A DNA stretch of 34,034 bases from Streptomyces sp. E2N166 (GTDB taxonomy: Bacteria > Actinomycetota > Actinomycetes > Streptomycetales > Streptomycetaceae), in the NCBI RefSeq assembly GCF_003671715.1, contig NZ_RAIF01000031.1, positions 759,893 through 793,926 on the forward strand, read 5' to 3'. Under the pieces are notes generated by a model, which was not told where the DNA came from, did not search any database, and worked only from the letters and a program-made list of their open reading frames with translations. This document shows, piece after piece, positions 6,853 to 13,793 of the stretch; the first letter of the stretch is position 1; every line of letters starts with the position of its first letter. The translations under genes and the position numbers were made by a program.

Positions 6853-7488
6853 TCACCCACCGTCCGACTCGGCCGGCTGGGAGGCCAGCCCCCACAGCAG
6901 CACCTGCGTCAGGTCCCGCACCCACTCCCCGTCCGCCGGTTCCGCGCTCACCAGGGTGCGGTGGACCACGGCGCCCGCCACCACGTCGAAGATGAGGTCC
7001 GCGGTGCGGGCGGCCTCGGCCGGGTCGGTCTCGGGGGGCAGTTCGCCGCGTGTCTGGGCGCGTGCCCTGCCCTCCAGGACCAGTCGCTTCTGCCGTTCCA
7101 CGATCGACGTGCGGATGCGCTCGCGCAGCGCGTCGTCCCGCGTGGACTCGGCGACCACCGCCATCAGGCCGCTCTTGGCCTCCGGGCGGGCCAGGATCGC
7201 CGCGAACTGGAGCACCACGCCCTCGATGTCGGCGGCCAGGGAGCCGCGGTCGGGGAGCCGCAGCTCGTCGAACAGCTCGGCGACCGCGTCGACCACCAGC
7301 TCGTTCTTGCCCGCCCAGCGGCGATAGAGCGTCGTCTTGGCAACCCCGGCCCGCGTCGCCACGTCTCCCAGGGTGAGCTTCGACCAGCCCAGGTCGACCA
7401 GGGCCGCCCGCGTCGCGGCCAGGATCGCGGTGTCCGCCGCGGCGCTGCGAGGGCGCCCGGTACGGCCGGCGGGGGTACTGCTCTGCAT
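6853..7488 (-). CDS. TetR/AcrR-family transcriptional regulator
   Basis: This 211-residue protein has an N-terminal HTH at residues 39-57 (TLGDVATRAGVAKTTLYRRW) after a GRPRS basic arm. A helical C-terminal ligand and dimerisation domain runs from about residue 75 to 205. The C-terminal part resembles the TetR_C_33/YsiA-like type with its ERIRTSIVERQ and ADLIFDVVAGAVVHR helices. The start is the ATG at 7488. It converges on icmA and diverges from the thioredoxin-TPR gene, with several dyads in the shared 240-base upstream region, so regulation of itself and of that neighbour is the simplest model. The ligand is unknown. The 123 bases between icmA and this stop hold degenerate copies of a CGGCCGG-TCGGAAGG-like element and no clear terminator. 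Confidence 0.88.
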   Translation of the reverse strand: MQSSTPAGRTGRPRSAAADTAILAATRAALVDLGWSKLTLGDVATRAGVAKTTLYRRWAGKNELVVDAVAELFDELRLPDRGSLAADIEGVVLQFAAILARPEAKSGLMAVVAESTRDDALRERIRTSIVERQKRLVLEGRARAQTRGELPPETDPAEAARTADLIFDVVAGAVVHRTLVSAEPADGEWVRDLTQVLLWGLASQPAESDGG

Positions 7489-7504
7489 TCCCCGACCTTA
7501 ACCG

Positions 7505-7517
7505 GCGGGTAACCCGC
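7505..7517. promoter_or_regulatory. 13-bp perfect palindrome just upstream of tetR
   Basis: GCGGGT-A-ACCCGC is exact and lies 17-29 bases before the tetR ATG. This is a usual place for TetR autoregulatory operators. A high-GC palindrome of this size can arise by chance, so the call is modest. Confidence 0.35.
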
Positions 7518-7523
7518 GAGTGA

Positions 7524-7541
7524 CCGTGAGGGAGATCACGG
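7524..7541. promoter_or_regulatory. Crp-like dyad CCGTGA-N6-TCACGG
   Basis: The half sites CCGTGA (7524-7529) and TCACGG (7536-7541) are exact inverse complements six bases apart, the GTGA-N6-TCAC layout of cAMP receptor protein sites. It lies in the divergent region between the tetR and thioredoxin-TPR genes. Crp binding is inferred from the pattern only. Confidence 0.35.
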
Positions 7542-7575
7542 GGAGGGAGTGTTCCCGCGGCCCGTCGTGGCATTA

Positions 7576-7592
7576 CGCTACGGGTCGTAGCG
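7576..7592. promoter_or_regulatory. 17-bp perfect dyad between tetR and the thioredoxin-TPR gene
   Basis: CGCTACG (7576-7582) and CGTAGCG (7586-7592) are exact inverse complements around GGT. The size, spacing and divergent setting suit a TetR-family operator, and the dyad overlaps a TACGCT -10-like hexamer at 7575-7580. It is the best candidate for the binding site of the adjacent TetR protein. Confidence 0.45.
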
Positions 7593-7728
7593 AAAGCACG
7601 GGCCCCGCACGCCCGTGCCCCAGCGACGACCATGGGCGCGGGTGGGGACCCGGCGCCGGCGGAACACTTCAGGGCGGGCTTTCGACCCGCTTTTCACGCA
7701 CGCGCGGAGTACGGGGGAGGATAGACCC

Positions 7729-8706
7729 ATGCAGCCACGGAACATGTCCATGAGCGGGGTCGTCGACCTCGCCGCGGTGAAGCAGGCCCAGGAGGCCAAG
7801 GCGAAGGCGGAGCAGGCGCGCGCCGAGGCGGCCCGGCACGGTGGGACGGGAGCCGTCTCCCCGGCCGATCTCGTCATCGACGTCGACGAGGCCGGCTTCG
7901 AGAGTGAAGTCCTGCAGCGGTCCACCGAGGTCCCGGTCGTCATCGACTTCTGGGCCGAGTGGTGCGAGCCCTGCAAGCAGTTGAGCCCGGTGCTCGAACG
8001 CCTCGCCGTCGAGTACAGCGGCCGGTTCGTCCTCGCCAAGATCGACGTCGATGCCAACCAGATGCTGATGCAGCAGTTCGGTGTCCAGGGCATCCCGGCC
8101 GTGTTCGCGGTCGTGGCCGGACAGGCGCTGCCGCTCTTCCAGGGCGCCGCCGGTGAGACGCAGATCCGCCAGACCCTGGACCAGTTGGTGCAGGTCGCCG
8201 AGGAGCGCTTCGGCCTGACCGGTCTCGCCGTCGACCCCGATGCGGAGCCGGGCGCGCAGCCCGCCGCCGCCCCCGAGCGTCCGGCCGGTCCGCACGACGC
8301 GGCCCTGGAGGCCGCCGTGCAGGCGCTGGACGCCGGCGACCTGGCCGGAGCCGTCCAGGCGTACAAGAACGTGCTCGGCGAGGACCCGGGCAACACGGAG
8401 GCCAAACTCGGCCTGGCCCAGGCCGAGTTGCTCCAGCGCGTGCAGAGCGCCGACCCGCAGCGGGTCCGTCAGGACGCGGCCGACAGGCCGGGCGACGCCC
8501 AGGCCCAGATCGCCGCCGCCGACCTGGATCTGGTGGGCGGTCACGTGGAGGACGCCTTCGGGCGCCTCATCGACACGGTGCGCGTCACGGCCGGGGACGA
8601 CCGGGACGCCGTACGGCTGCGGCTGCTGGAGCTGTTCGAGGTGGTCGGCGCCGACGATCCGCGGGTTGCCGTGGCGCGCAGGGCGCTGGCCCGCGCCCTG
8701 TACTAG
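7729..8706 (+). CDS. Thioredoxin-domain TPR protein, YbbN/CnoX-like co-chaperone
   Basis: This 325-residue protein has a charged N-terminal segment (1-45) and a thioredoxin fold at about 47-155. A C-terminal helical TPR region (195-325) includes ALDAGDLAGAVQAYKNVLGEDPGNTEAKLGLA. The active site is Cys79-Glu-Pro-Cys82 instead of the usual CGPC, and GIPAVF supplies the cis-proline. The architecture matches YbbN/CnoX proteins, which bind unfolded clients and hand them to DnaK or GroEL. The altered CXXC may favour holdase or weak redox activity over reductase activity; this is inference. The ATG at 7729 is preceded by GGGGGAGG at the right distance, which excludes the longer open frame from 7615. 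Overlapping hairpins begin 87 bases after the stop. Confidence 0.85.
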   Translation: MQPRNMSMSGVVDLAAVKQAQEAKAKAEQARAEAARHGGTGAVSPADLVIDVDEAGFESEVLQRSTEVPVVIDFWAEWCEPCKQLSPVLERLAVEYSGRFVLAKIDVDANQMLMQQFGVQGIPAVFAVVAGQALPLFQGAAGETQIRQTLDQLVQVAEERFGLTGLAVDPDAEPGAQPAAAPERPAGPHDAALEAAVQALDAGDLAGAVQAYKNVLGEDPGNTEAKLGLAQAELLQRVQSADPQRVRQDAADRPGDAQAQIAAADLDLVGGHVEDAFGRLIDTVRVTAGDDRDAVRLRLLELFEVVGADDPRVAVARRALARALY

Positions 8707-8793
8707 CGGCGCTCCGGGCACCTTTCGTCGACCGGTCACCGACCGTTCGTCCGGGTGGTGCCCGAGTGAAAGAGCTGTCGACGGGACGCCAGT

Positions 8794-8831
8794 GCGGCCG
8801 CGCTTTGCCAAATCTTGGCAATCGCGGCCGC
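8794..8831 (+). terminator. 38-base inverted repeat after the thioredoxin-TPR gene
   Basis: The outer arms GCGGCCGCG (8794-8802) and CGCGGCCGC (8823-8831) and the inner arms TTGCCAA (8805-8811) and TTGGCAA (8815-8821) are exact. They are joined by a one-base asymmetry, giving a 16-bp stem with a three-base loop. It lies 87 bases after the stop and is likely a terminator. Its right arm overlaps the next hairpin. Confidence 0.6.
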
Positions 8832-8855
8832 TGTTACTGCCAGTAAGTCAGCGGC
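8827..8855 (+). promoter_or_regulatory. Second hairpin or operator with TTACTG-C-CAGTAA core
   Basis: The outer arms GCCGCTG (8827-8833) and CAGCGGC (8849-8855) flank an exact 13-bp palindrome TTACTGCCAGTAA (8834-8846). It shares bases 8827-8831 with the preceding hairpin, so in RNA the two cannot fully form together. In DNA the core looks like a repressor operator. Confidence 0.45.
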
Positions 8856-8960
8856 GTCGGTCTGTCGGATTCTGTCCAGCGATCAATTGTTTTGTTCCGC
8901 CCCCGTGACGCACCGAGCGTCGCCGTTCGGGGCCGGTGTGTCGTCCCGCGGTTATCCGGC

Positions 8961-8978
8961 CGTTACTAGTGAGTAACG
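8961..8978. promoter_or_regulatory. 18-bp TTACT/AGTAA dyad before the DUF6230 cassette
   Basis: CGTTACT (8961-8967) and AGTAACG (8972-8978) are exact inverse complements around AGTG. The half site TTACT repeats that of the 8834-8846 palindrome 127 bases upstream, so both may bind one regulator. The regulator is not known. Confidence 0.45.
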
Positions 8979-9358
8979 AACCCCCTTGTGTCGGCGGCGA
9001 GAATGCACCACGATCGGCGACGCTCGGTCCATTCCCGCACCCCGAAAGCCAGTCGGGTCGCGGGGGTTCCTGGGTCCCCACCGAGCAGAGCCGGCGGCAG
9101 TGGAGCCGGCTCTTGGGCAGGGGGGTCTTCGTCCACCCGGCGAAGCCTGTCCAGCAGGGTTGTGCGTGATGCGTGTCAGGCGCGACCAGTGGTTGTCGCT
9201 CGGGGGTGATCGCCGGTGATTCGGGCGTGTTGTACGCGCCGCCGAGTACGGGCGCTCTCCTTCCCGAGGACGTAGCACTTCTCCCATCCCTGCCAGGCCG
9301 AGCCGCCGATCCCGGGGCGGGCCGAGGCCAGGAGATGTACGTCCGAGAAGGAGGAAAT

Positions 9359-9991
9359 ATGGAGTCCCAGGTGCGTGGCGGGACCAGATGGAAGCGGTTC
9401 GCTGTGGTGATGGTGCCCAGCGTGGCCGCCACGGCTGCGATAGGCGTCGCGCTGGGGCAGGGTGCCCTGGCCGCGTCGTTCAGCGTCTCCGGTCAGTCGT
9501 TCAAGGTGACGGCGGACCGGCTCGACGGTACGGGCTTCTCCCAGTACGGGGCCATCGACTCGGGCTACACGCTCGACGGCAAGAAGACGGCTCACCCCGT
9601 CGCCGTCTCGGCGTTCAAGTCCGCGTCGATCAAGAACATGTGCCAGTCCGTGGTCACCCCGGACATCCCGCTGATCGGCTCGGTCAGCCTCATGTTGAAG
9701 GCCGGCGGTGGCGCCAAGCCGGTCGAGGCCCAGAACCTGTACATCGACGTCGAGGAACTCGAGGCCGATGCCACCTTCCGCGGCATCGACATCGGCGTGG
9801 CCGCCAAGGACGCCAGCAAGGGTCCCGGCATCAAGAAGGGCGACACCGCGAACCCGTTCGGATTCGCGCAGCAGGCCGACTCGGCCACGCTGACCAACGT
9901 GAAGCAGACGGCGTGGGCGACCACTGCCGGAACCTTCAAGCTCAGCGGTCTGAAGATGTCGCTGTCCAAGGGTGTCAAGGAGTGCTACTAA
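9359..9991 (+). CDS. Secreted DUF6230-family protein
   Basis: This is a 210-residue exported protein. Basic residues (RWKR, 10-13) are followed by a hydrophobic segment (about 14-38) and a likely signal peptidase site after ALA (38). The mature part is predicted to be beta-rich and has two cysteines, Cys95 in KNMCQ and Cys209 in the C-terminal ECY, which could form a disulfide. Length and pattern fit DUF6230, an actinobacterial family sometimes labelled cholesterol esterase in databases. I see no GXSXG serine-hydrolase motif, so that label looks unsupported. The ATG at 9359 has an excellent Shine-Dalgarno sequence (AGAAGGAGG). It heads a cassette with a DUF6114 membrane protein and a secreted acidic protein. 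Function is unknown; an envelope role is inference. Confidence 0.8.
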   Translation: MESQVRGGTRWKRFAVVMVPSVAATAAIGVALGQGALAASFSVSGQSFKVTADRLDGTGFSQYGAIDSGYTLDGKKTAHPVAVSAFKSASIKNMCQSVVTPDIPLIGSVSLMLKAGGGAKPVEAQNLYIDVEELEADATFRGIDIGVAAKDASKGPGIKKGDTANPFGFAQQADSATLTNVKQTAWATTAGTFKLSGLKMSLSKGVKECY

Positions 9992-10000
9992 GCACTCGCT

Positions 10001-10035
10001 GACGGGCGGGGGAGCCGGTGGCGCCCCCGCCCGTC
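10001..10035 (+). terminator. Intercistronic 12-bp hairpin after the DUF6230 gene
   Basis: GACGGGCGGGGG (10001-10012) and CCCCCGCCCGTC (10024-10035) pair exactly around an 11-base loop, nine bases after the DUF6230 stop. Since the cassette continues 74 bases later, it may be an attenuating terminator or a 3' stabiliser that lets the secreted protein be made in excess. Confidence 0.6.
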
Positions 10036-10108
10036 CACTCTCCGGCCGCGTCTTCACTCGCGGCCCACATCTCCACCACAGCAAAGCCGTACCAGGGAGC
10101 TGTTTTCC

Positions 10109-10714
10109 ATGAGCGCCGAGACTCCTGTCGCAGCCGGCCAGTTCACCCGCCGGAGGCTGCAGTTCCGTGCCTGGCGAGGCGCGCGGCCGTTCTGGGCCGG
10201 CCTGTTCGTCGCGCTCGGCGGACTCCCCATCGCCTACTTCCCGTACGCGAATCTCCAGATCGGGCACCTGACGCTGGCGATGGCCACCACCGCGGGTGCC
10301 GGGTCCCTGATCATCGGCGTGCTGCTGGTCGTCCTGGGCGTCAGCCTGTGGTTCCAGAAGCACGTCCGGGTCTTCGCGGGCGTGGCGGCGATCCTGCTGG
10401 CGCTGGTCTCCATCCCCGTGTCCAACCTCGGCGGCTTCTTCATCGGCTTCCTGCTCTCGCTGATCGGCGGGGCGATGGCCGTGTCGTGGGTGCCGGGCGA
10501 GCCGCCGCGGGCCGAGCCGCCGGTGGAGGGCAAGGGAAGGGGCGACGCGCCGGAGGGCGTGGTCCCCGGCACCGACGTACCCAGCACCACCGCGCCCGGA
10601 ACCCCGGTGCCCGACGCCACGATTCCGCAGCCGCGGGACGGGGCGCAAGAGCCGAACGATCTGTCAGGAACGAGCCCGGCCAACGGGGCGAACGGGAGGC
10701 ACAGTGCCGGCTGA
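10109..10714 (+). CDS. DUF6114-family integral membrane protein
   Basis: The protein has 201 residues: a basic N-terminus (RRRLQFRAWRGAR, 14-26), four hydrophobic segments (about 28-46, 57-80, 87-105 and 107-127) and a hydrophilic Pro/Gly/Thr-rich C-terminal tail (130-201). This fits DUF6114, usually found next to DUF6230. The short loops leave little room for catalysis, so a scaffold, anchor or export-partner role for the neighbouring secreted proteins is plausible; this is inference. The ATG at 10109 is preceded by a modest AGGGAG. The next gene starts inside this one with an 11-base overlap, which points to translational coupling. Confidence 0.8.
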   Translation: MSAETPVAAGQFTRRRLQFRAWRGARPFWAGLFVALGGLPIAYFPYANLQIGHLTLAMATTAGAGSLIIGVLLVVLGVSLWFQKHVRVFAGVAAILLALVSIPVSNLGGFFIGFLLSLIGGAMAVSWVPGEPPRAEPPVEGKGRGDAPEGVVPGTDVPSTTAPGTPVPDATIPQPRDGAQEPNDLSGTSPANGANGRHSAG

Positions 10715-12137
10715 CGAGGTGACCCGCGGGACTGACGTGGAGTCGTCCCGTGCGAGAACCGGGCCGCGCCACGCGGCACCCAAGAAGCCGTTGTTCACCA
10801 GGTTCCACATGCCGGCCGGGAAGGCGATAGCCCTGGCGGCGATGCCCACGGCAGTCCTCATGGGCATGGGGTTCACACCGACGCTGGCCCTCGCCGACGG
10901 CAACGACTCCGCGAAGCCGACCTCGAACAGCCTGACGGCCGACGAGTACAAGGACTGCGTGGCGGCCCTGGAGGACGCCGAGAAGGGCCCGTCCGAGTCG
11001 CCCACGCCGTCGCCCTCGGCGACCGACGGGGCCGACGGCGACAAGGTCGACGAGACGGAGCCCGGCCCCTCGGAATCCGGCAAGGGCGCGGACACCGGTG
11101 AGTCCTCTTCGTCGGATTCAGGTTCCGACGACAAGGGCGCAACGGACGACACGGGTGACAAGGGCGACGCCGGCGACAAGACCGACCCCGCCCCGAGCCC
11201 CTCCGCGTCGCAGGAGTCGCAGAGCAAGGAGCCGCAGGGCGAGGGGGCGGCCGGCACGGGCGCCGCGGAGCCGTCCCCGTCCGAGTCCGGCGGCGGTCTG
11301 CTGGAGGGCATCGGCGACGCCATCGGAGGCATCCTCACCGGTGGCGAGAAGGACGAGGAGAGCCCGAGCCCCACGCCGACCCCCTCGGCCTCGGCGTCGG
11401 ACGGCGCCGGCGACGACGCGTCCGACCCCGCGAAGGACACCACGGGCAAGGACACCGACAAGGACACCGACAAGGCCGCCGACAAGGTCACCGGCACGGC
11501 GGAGGGCGCCGTCGAGGACGCGGCCGGCGAGGCGTCCGAGGCGGCCGGGGACACCGAGGAGTCGGTGGACGAGGCGGCCGGGGAGGCGAAGGAAGCGGCC
11601 GGTGAGGCCACCGCCTCGCCCAGCCCGACGCCCAGCGCGTCCGAGAGCGCCGGCACGGACGTGGACGACTGCCCGGTCGCCACGGACGAGGAGGGCGGCG
11701 TCGACAACGCGGTGCCGCTGCCCGACGACCCCTGGCAGCTCAACGCCAGCTCCCTGCTGCTGAAGGGCGCCTCCTACAAGGGCGTCGTCGAGGTGAAGAC
11801 GGCCAACGGCACCACCAAGAAGGTGCTGAAGTACGTCATATCCAACGGCACCGACATCGGCGACCTGCACCAGACGGTGAAGGACGAGCAGGCCGGCAAG
11901 ACGTACCACGTGCAGGCGGCCGAGGGCTCCACGTCCACGATCCGCGACGGCGACACGGTGATGTACACCGAGAGCATCTCGGGCAACCTGCTCGGGCTGA
12001 TCCCGATCACCTTCGACCCGGAGCACCCGCCGCCGCTGGACATCCCGCTCATCTACTTCACGAAGGTGACGGTCGTCCAGGCCGGTCAGTTCGGCGGCAC
12101 GCTCCACATCCCGGGGCTGCACCAGTACACGACCTGA
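10704..12137 (+). CDS. Secreted acidic low-complexity protein of unknown function
   Basis: This is a 477-residue exported protein. A long basic N-region (1-40) precedes a hydrophobic segment (about 40-62) and a likely cleavage after ALALA (65), with DGNDS beginning the mature chain. A short helical stretch holds Cys85 (DEYKDCVAAL). Residues about 93-310 are low-complexity Ser/Pro/Asp/Glu/Ala, including KDTDKDTDK and repeated EAAGEAKEAAGE-like helical runs. A second cysteine (VDDCPVA) leads into a beta-rich C-terminal domain (about 340-477) ending HIPGLHQYTT. No sortase motif, lipobox or C-terminal anchor is visible. The GTG at 10704 has GGGAGG upstream and overlaps the DUF6114 gene. It may be a surface spacer or cell-wall-penetrating stalk with a C-terminal head. 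I do not recognise a functional family. Confidence 0.75.
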   Translation: MPADEVTRGTDVESSRARTGPRHAAPKKPLFTRFHMPAGKAIALAAMPTAVLMGMGFTPTLALADGNDSAKPTSNSLTADEYKDCVAALEDAEKGPSESPTPSPSATDGADGDKVDETEPGPSESGKGADTGESSSSDSGSDDKGATDDTGDKGDAGDKTDPAPSPSASQESQSKEPQGEGAAGTGAAEPSPSESGGGLLEGIGDAIGGILTGGEKDEESPSPTPTPSASASDGAGDDASDPAKDTTGKDTDKDTDKAADKVTGTAEGAVEDAAGEASEAAGDTEESVDEAAGEAKEAAGEATASPSPTPSASESAGTDVDDCPVATDEEGGVDNAVPLPDDPWQLNASSLLLKGASYKGVVEVKTANGTTKKVLKYVISNGTDIGDLHQTVKDEQAGKTYHVQAAEGSTSTIRDGDTVMYTESISGNLLGLIPITFDPEHPPPLDIPLIYFTKVTVVQAGQFGGTLHIPGLHQYTT

Positions 12138-12176
12138 CCGAGCGCGCCCACGAGCCCGACCGGGAGCCGCGACAGT

Positions 12177-12214
12177 CCGAGGGGCGCCCCCTGCGCGCAG
12201 GGGGCGCCCCTCGG
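12177..12214. terminator. Bidirectional terminator between the cassette and pyk
   Basis: The arms CCGAGGGGCGCCCCCT (12177-12192) and AGGGGGCGCCCCTCGG (12199-12214) are exact over 16 bp, and the loop GCGCGC is itself self-complementary. It lies 39 bases after one stop and 40 bases from the convergent pyk stop, so it can serve both strands. Confidence 0.85.
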
Positions 12215-12254
12215 CGCCGTACGGGAAGCCGGCGGAAGCCGTGTGCGGGGACCG

Positions 12255-13685
12255 TCAGGCGCGGCGGGTCTCGCCCAGGTGGTGCACGCGGACCATGTTG
12301 GTGGTGCCGGGCACACCGGGGGGCGAACCGGCGGTGATCACGACGATGTCGCCGTCGTTGAACCGGCCGAGGCGCATCGTCTCCTGGTCCACCAGGTCGA
12401 CCATCTCGTCGGTGCTGTTCACGAACGGCACCACGTGCGGCTCCACGCCCCAGCTGAGCGCCAGCTGGTTGCGGGTGGACTCGTCGGTGGTGAAGGCGAG
12501 GATCGGCTGGGCCGCGCGGTAGCGGGACAGCCGGCGCGCGGTGTCACCGGACTGGGTGAAGGCCACCAGGCCCTTGCCGCCCAGGAAGTCGGCGATCTCG
12601 GCGGCGGCGCGGGCCACCGAACCGCCCTGCGTGCGCGGCTTCTTGCCCGGCACCAGCGGCTGCAGGCCCTTGGAGAGCAGCTCCTGCTCGGCGGCGGTGA
12701 CGATCTTCGACATCGTCTTGACCGTCTCGATCGGGTACGCGCCCACCGACGACTCCGCCGACAGCATGACCGCGTCCGCGCCGTCCAGGATCGCGTTGGC
12801 GACGTCGGAGGCCTCGGCGCGGGTCGGACGGGAGTTGGTGATCATCGACTCCATCATCTGGGTCGCCACGATCACCGGCTTGGCGTTGCGCCGGCACAGC
12901 TCGATCAGGCGCTTCTGCACCATGGGGACCTTCTCGAGCGGGTACTCGACGGCCAGGTCGCCACGGGCGACCATGACGGCGTCGAAGGCCGCGACGACGC
13001 CCTCCATGTTCTCCACCGCCTGCGGCTTCTCCACCTTGGCGATGACGGGGACCCGGCGGCCCTCCTCGTCCATCACGCGGTGCACGTCGGCGACGTCCTT
13101 GGCGTCCCGGACGAAGGAGAGGGCGACCAGGTCGCAGCCCATCCGCAGCGCGAACCGGAGGTCCTCGATGTCCTTCTCGCTCAGCGCGGGCACGTTCACG
13201 GCCGCGCCGGGCAGGTTGATGCCCTTGTGGTCGGAGATGACGCCGCCCTCGATGACGATCGTCCTCACCCGCGGGCCCTCGACCTCGGTGACCTTCAGCT
13301 CGACGTTGCCGTCGTTGATGAGCACCTGGTCGCCCTTGGTGACGTCGCCGGGCAGGCCCTTGTACGTCGTGCCGCAGATCGTCCGGTCGCCCGGCACGTC
13401 CTCGGTGGTGATGGTGAACTCGTCACCGCGCACCAGCTCGACGGGGCCCTCCGCGAAGGTCTCCAGGCGGATCTTCGGGCCCTGGAGGTCGGCGAGGACA
13501 CCGATGGCCCTGCCGGTCTCCTTGGCGGCGGCCCGGACACGGTCGTAACGCCCCTGGTGCTCCGCATGGGTGCCGTGGCTGAAGTTGAAGCGGGCCACGT
13601 TCATGCCGGCCTCGATCAGCGATACCAGCTGCTCGTGGGAGTCGACCGCGGGGCCGAGAGTACAGACGATTTTCGAACGGCGCAT
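12255..13685 (-). CDS. pyk: Pyruvate kinase
   Basis: This 476-residue glycolytic enzyme converts phosphoenolpyruvate and ADP to pyruvate and ATP in the cytoplasm. Family motifs are clear: the start MRRSKIVCTLGPA, RFNFSHG (substrate and K+ site) at 32-38, the catalytic VEKPQAVENM, MVARGDLAVE for metal and substrate binding, and ATQMMESMI. The C-terminal domain (about 340-470) is complete. The start ATG at 13685 follows AGGAT at Shine-Dalgarno distance. It runs with ackA and pta on the same strand but 108 bases downstream of ackA, with a palindrome in the gap, so it may have its own promoter. By position it corresponds to the second S. coelicolor pyruvate kinase (recalled as SCO5423). Confidence 0.95.
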   Translation of the reverse strand: MRRSKIVCTLGPAVDSHEQLVSLIEAGMNVARFNFSHGTHAEHQGRYDRVRAAAKETGRAIGVLADLQGPKIRLETFAEGPVELVRGDEFTITTEDVPGDRTICGTTYKGLPGDVTKGDQVLINDGNVELKVTEVEGPRVRTIVIEGGVISDHKGINLPGAAVNVPALSEKDIEDLRFALRMGCDLVALSFVRDAKDVADVHRVMDEEGRRVPVIAKVEKPQAVENMEGVVAAFDAVMVARGDLAVEYPLEKVPMVQKRLIELCRRNAKPVIVATQMMESMITNSRPTRAEASDVANAILDGADAVMLSAESSVGAYPIETVKTMSKIVTAAEQELLSKGLQPLVPGKKPRTQGGSVARAAAEIADFLGGKGLVAFTQSGDTARRLSRYRAAQPILAFTTDESTRNQLALSWGVEPHVVPFVNSTDEMVDLVDQETMRLGRFNDGDIVVITAGSPPGVPGTTNMVRVHHLGETRRA

Positions 13686-13713
13686 GGGGCGATCCTATCG
13701 GTTTGTTTCGCTG

Positions 13714-13725
13714 CGGAATATTCCG
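13714..13725. promoter_or_regulatory. 12-bp palindrome CGGAATATTCCG before pyk
   Basis: This exact palindrome lies 29-40 bases upstream of the pyk ATG in the ackA-pyk gap. It is AT-rich at its centre against a high-GC background. A TAGGAT -10-like hexamer is at 13692-13697 on the minus strand. It is a possible operator; the protein is unknown. Confidence 0.4.
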
Positions 13726-13793
13726 TCTGGCGGAAGATACAAATGGGCGCCTCGGTGCTCACAAGAGAATTATTCAACCGTCCTCGGGTGCCC

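Larger units (their letters stand above)
8707..9358. other. 652-base non-coding stretch rich in dyads
   Basis: No open frame here has coding character. From left to right it holds: a 38-base inverted repeat (8794-8831); a second overlapping inverted repeat (8827-8855) with an exact TTACTG-C-CAGTAA core; an 18-bp TTACT/AGTAA dyad (8961-8978); and a 9-bp stem AGAGCCGGC/GCCGGCTCT (9087-9113). It ends with a very strong Shine-Dalgarno sequence for the DUF6230 gene (AGAAGGAGG, 9346-9354). It probably contains the terminator of the upstream gene, the promoter of the cassette and a long structured leader. A small RNA cannot be excluded. Confidence 0.6.

Noticed and set aside
8936..9169. 77-codon plus-strand open frame in the long intergenic region
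   Set aside because: It has no ribosome site and no recognisable composition, and it runs through the stem at 9087-9113.
9176..10648. 490-codon minus-strand open frame
   Set aside because: It is antisense to the DUF6230 and DUF6114 genes, which have ribosome sites and export or membrane features; this one has neither.
11400..11640. Repetitive stretch resembling a mobile or recombinogenic repeat
   Set aside because: It encodes the low-complexity Asp/Lys/Glu/Ala region of the secreted protein and keeps frame throughout.
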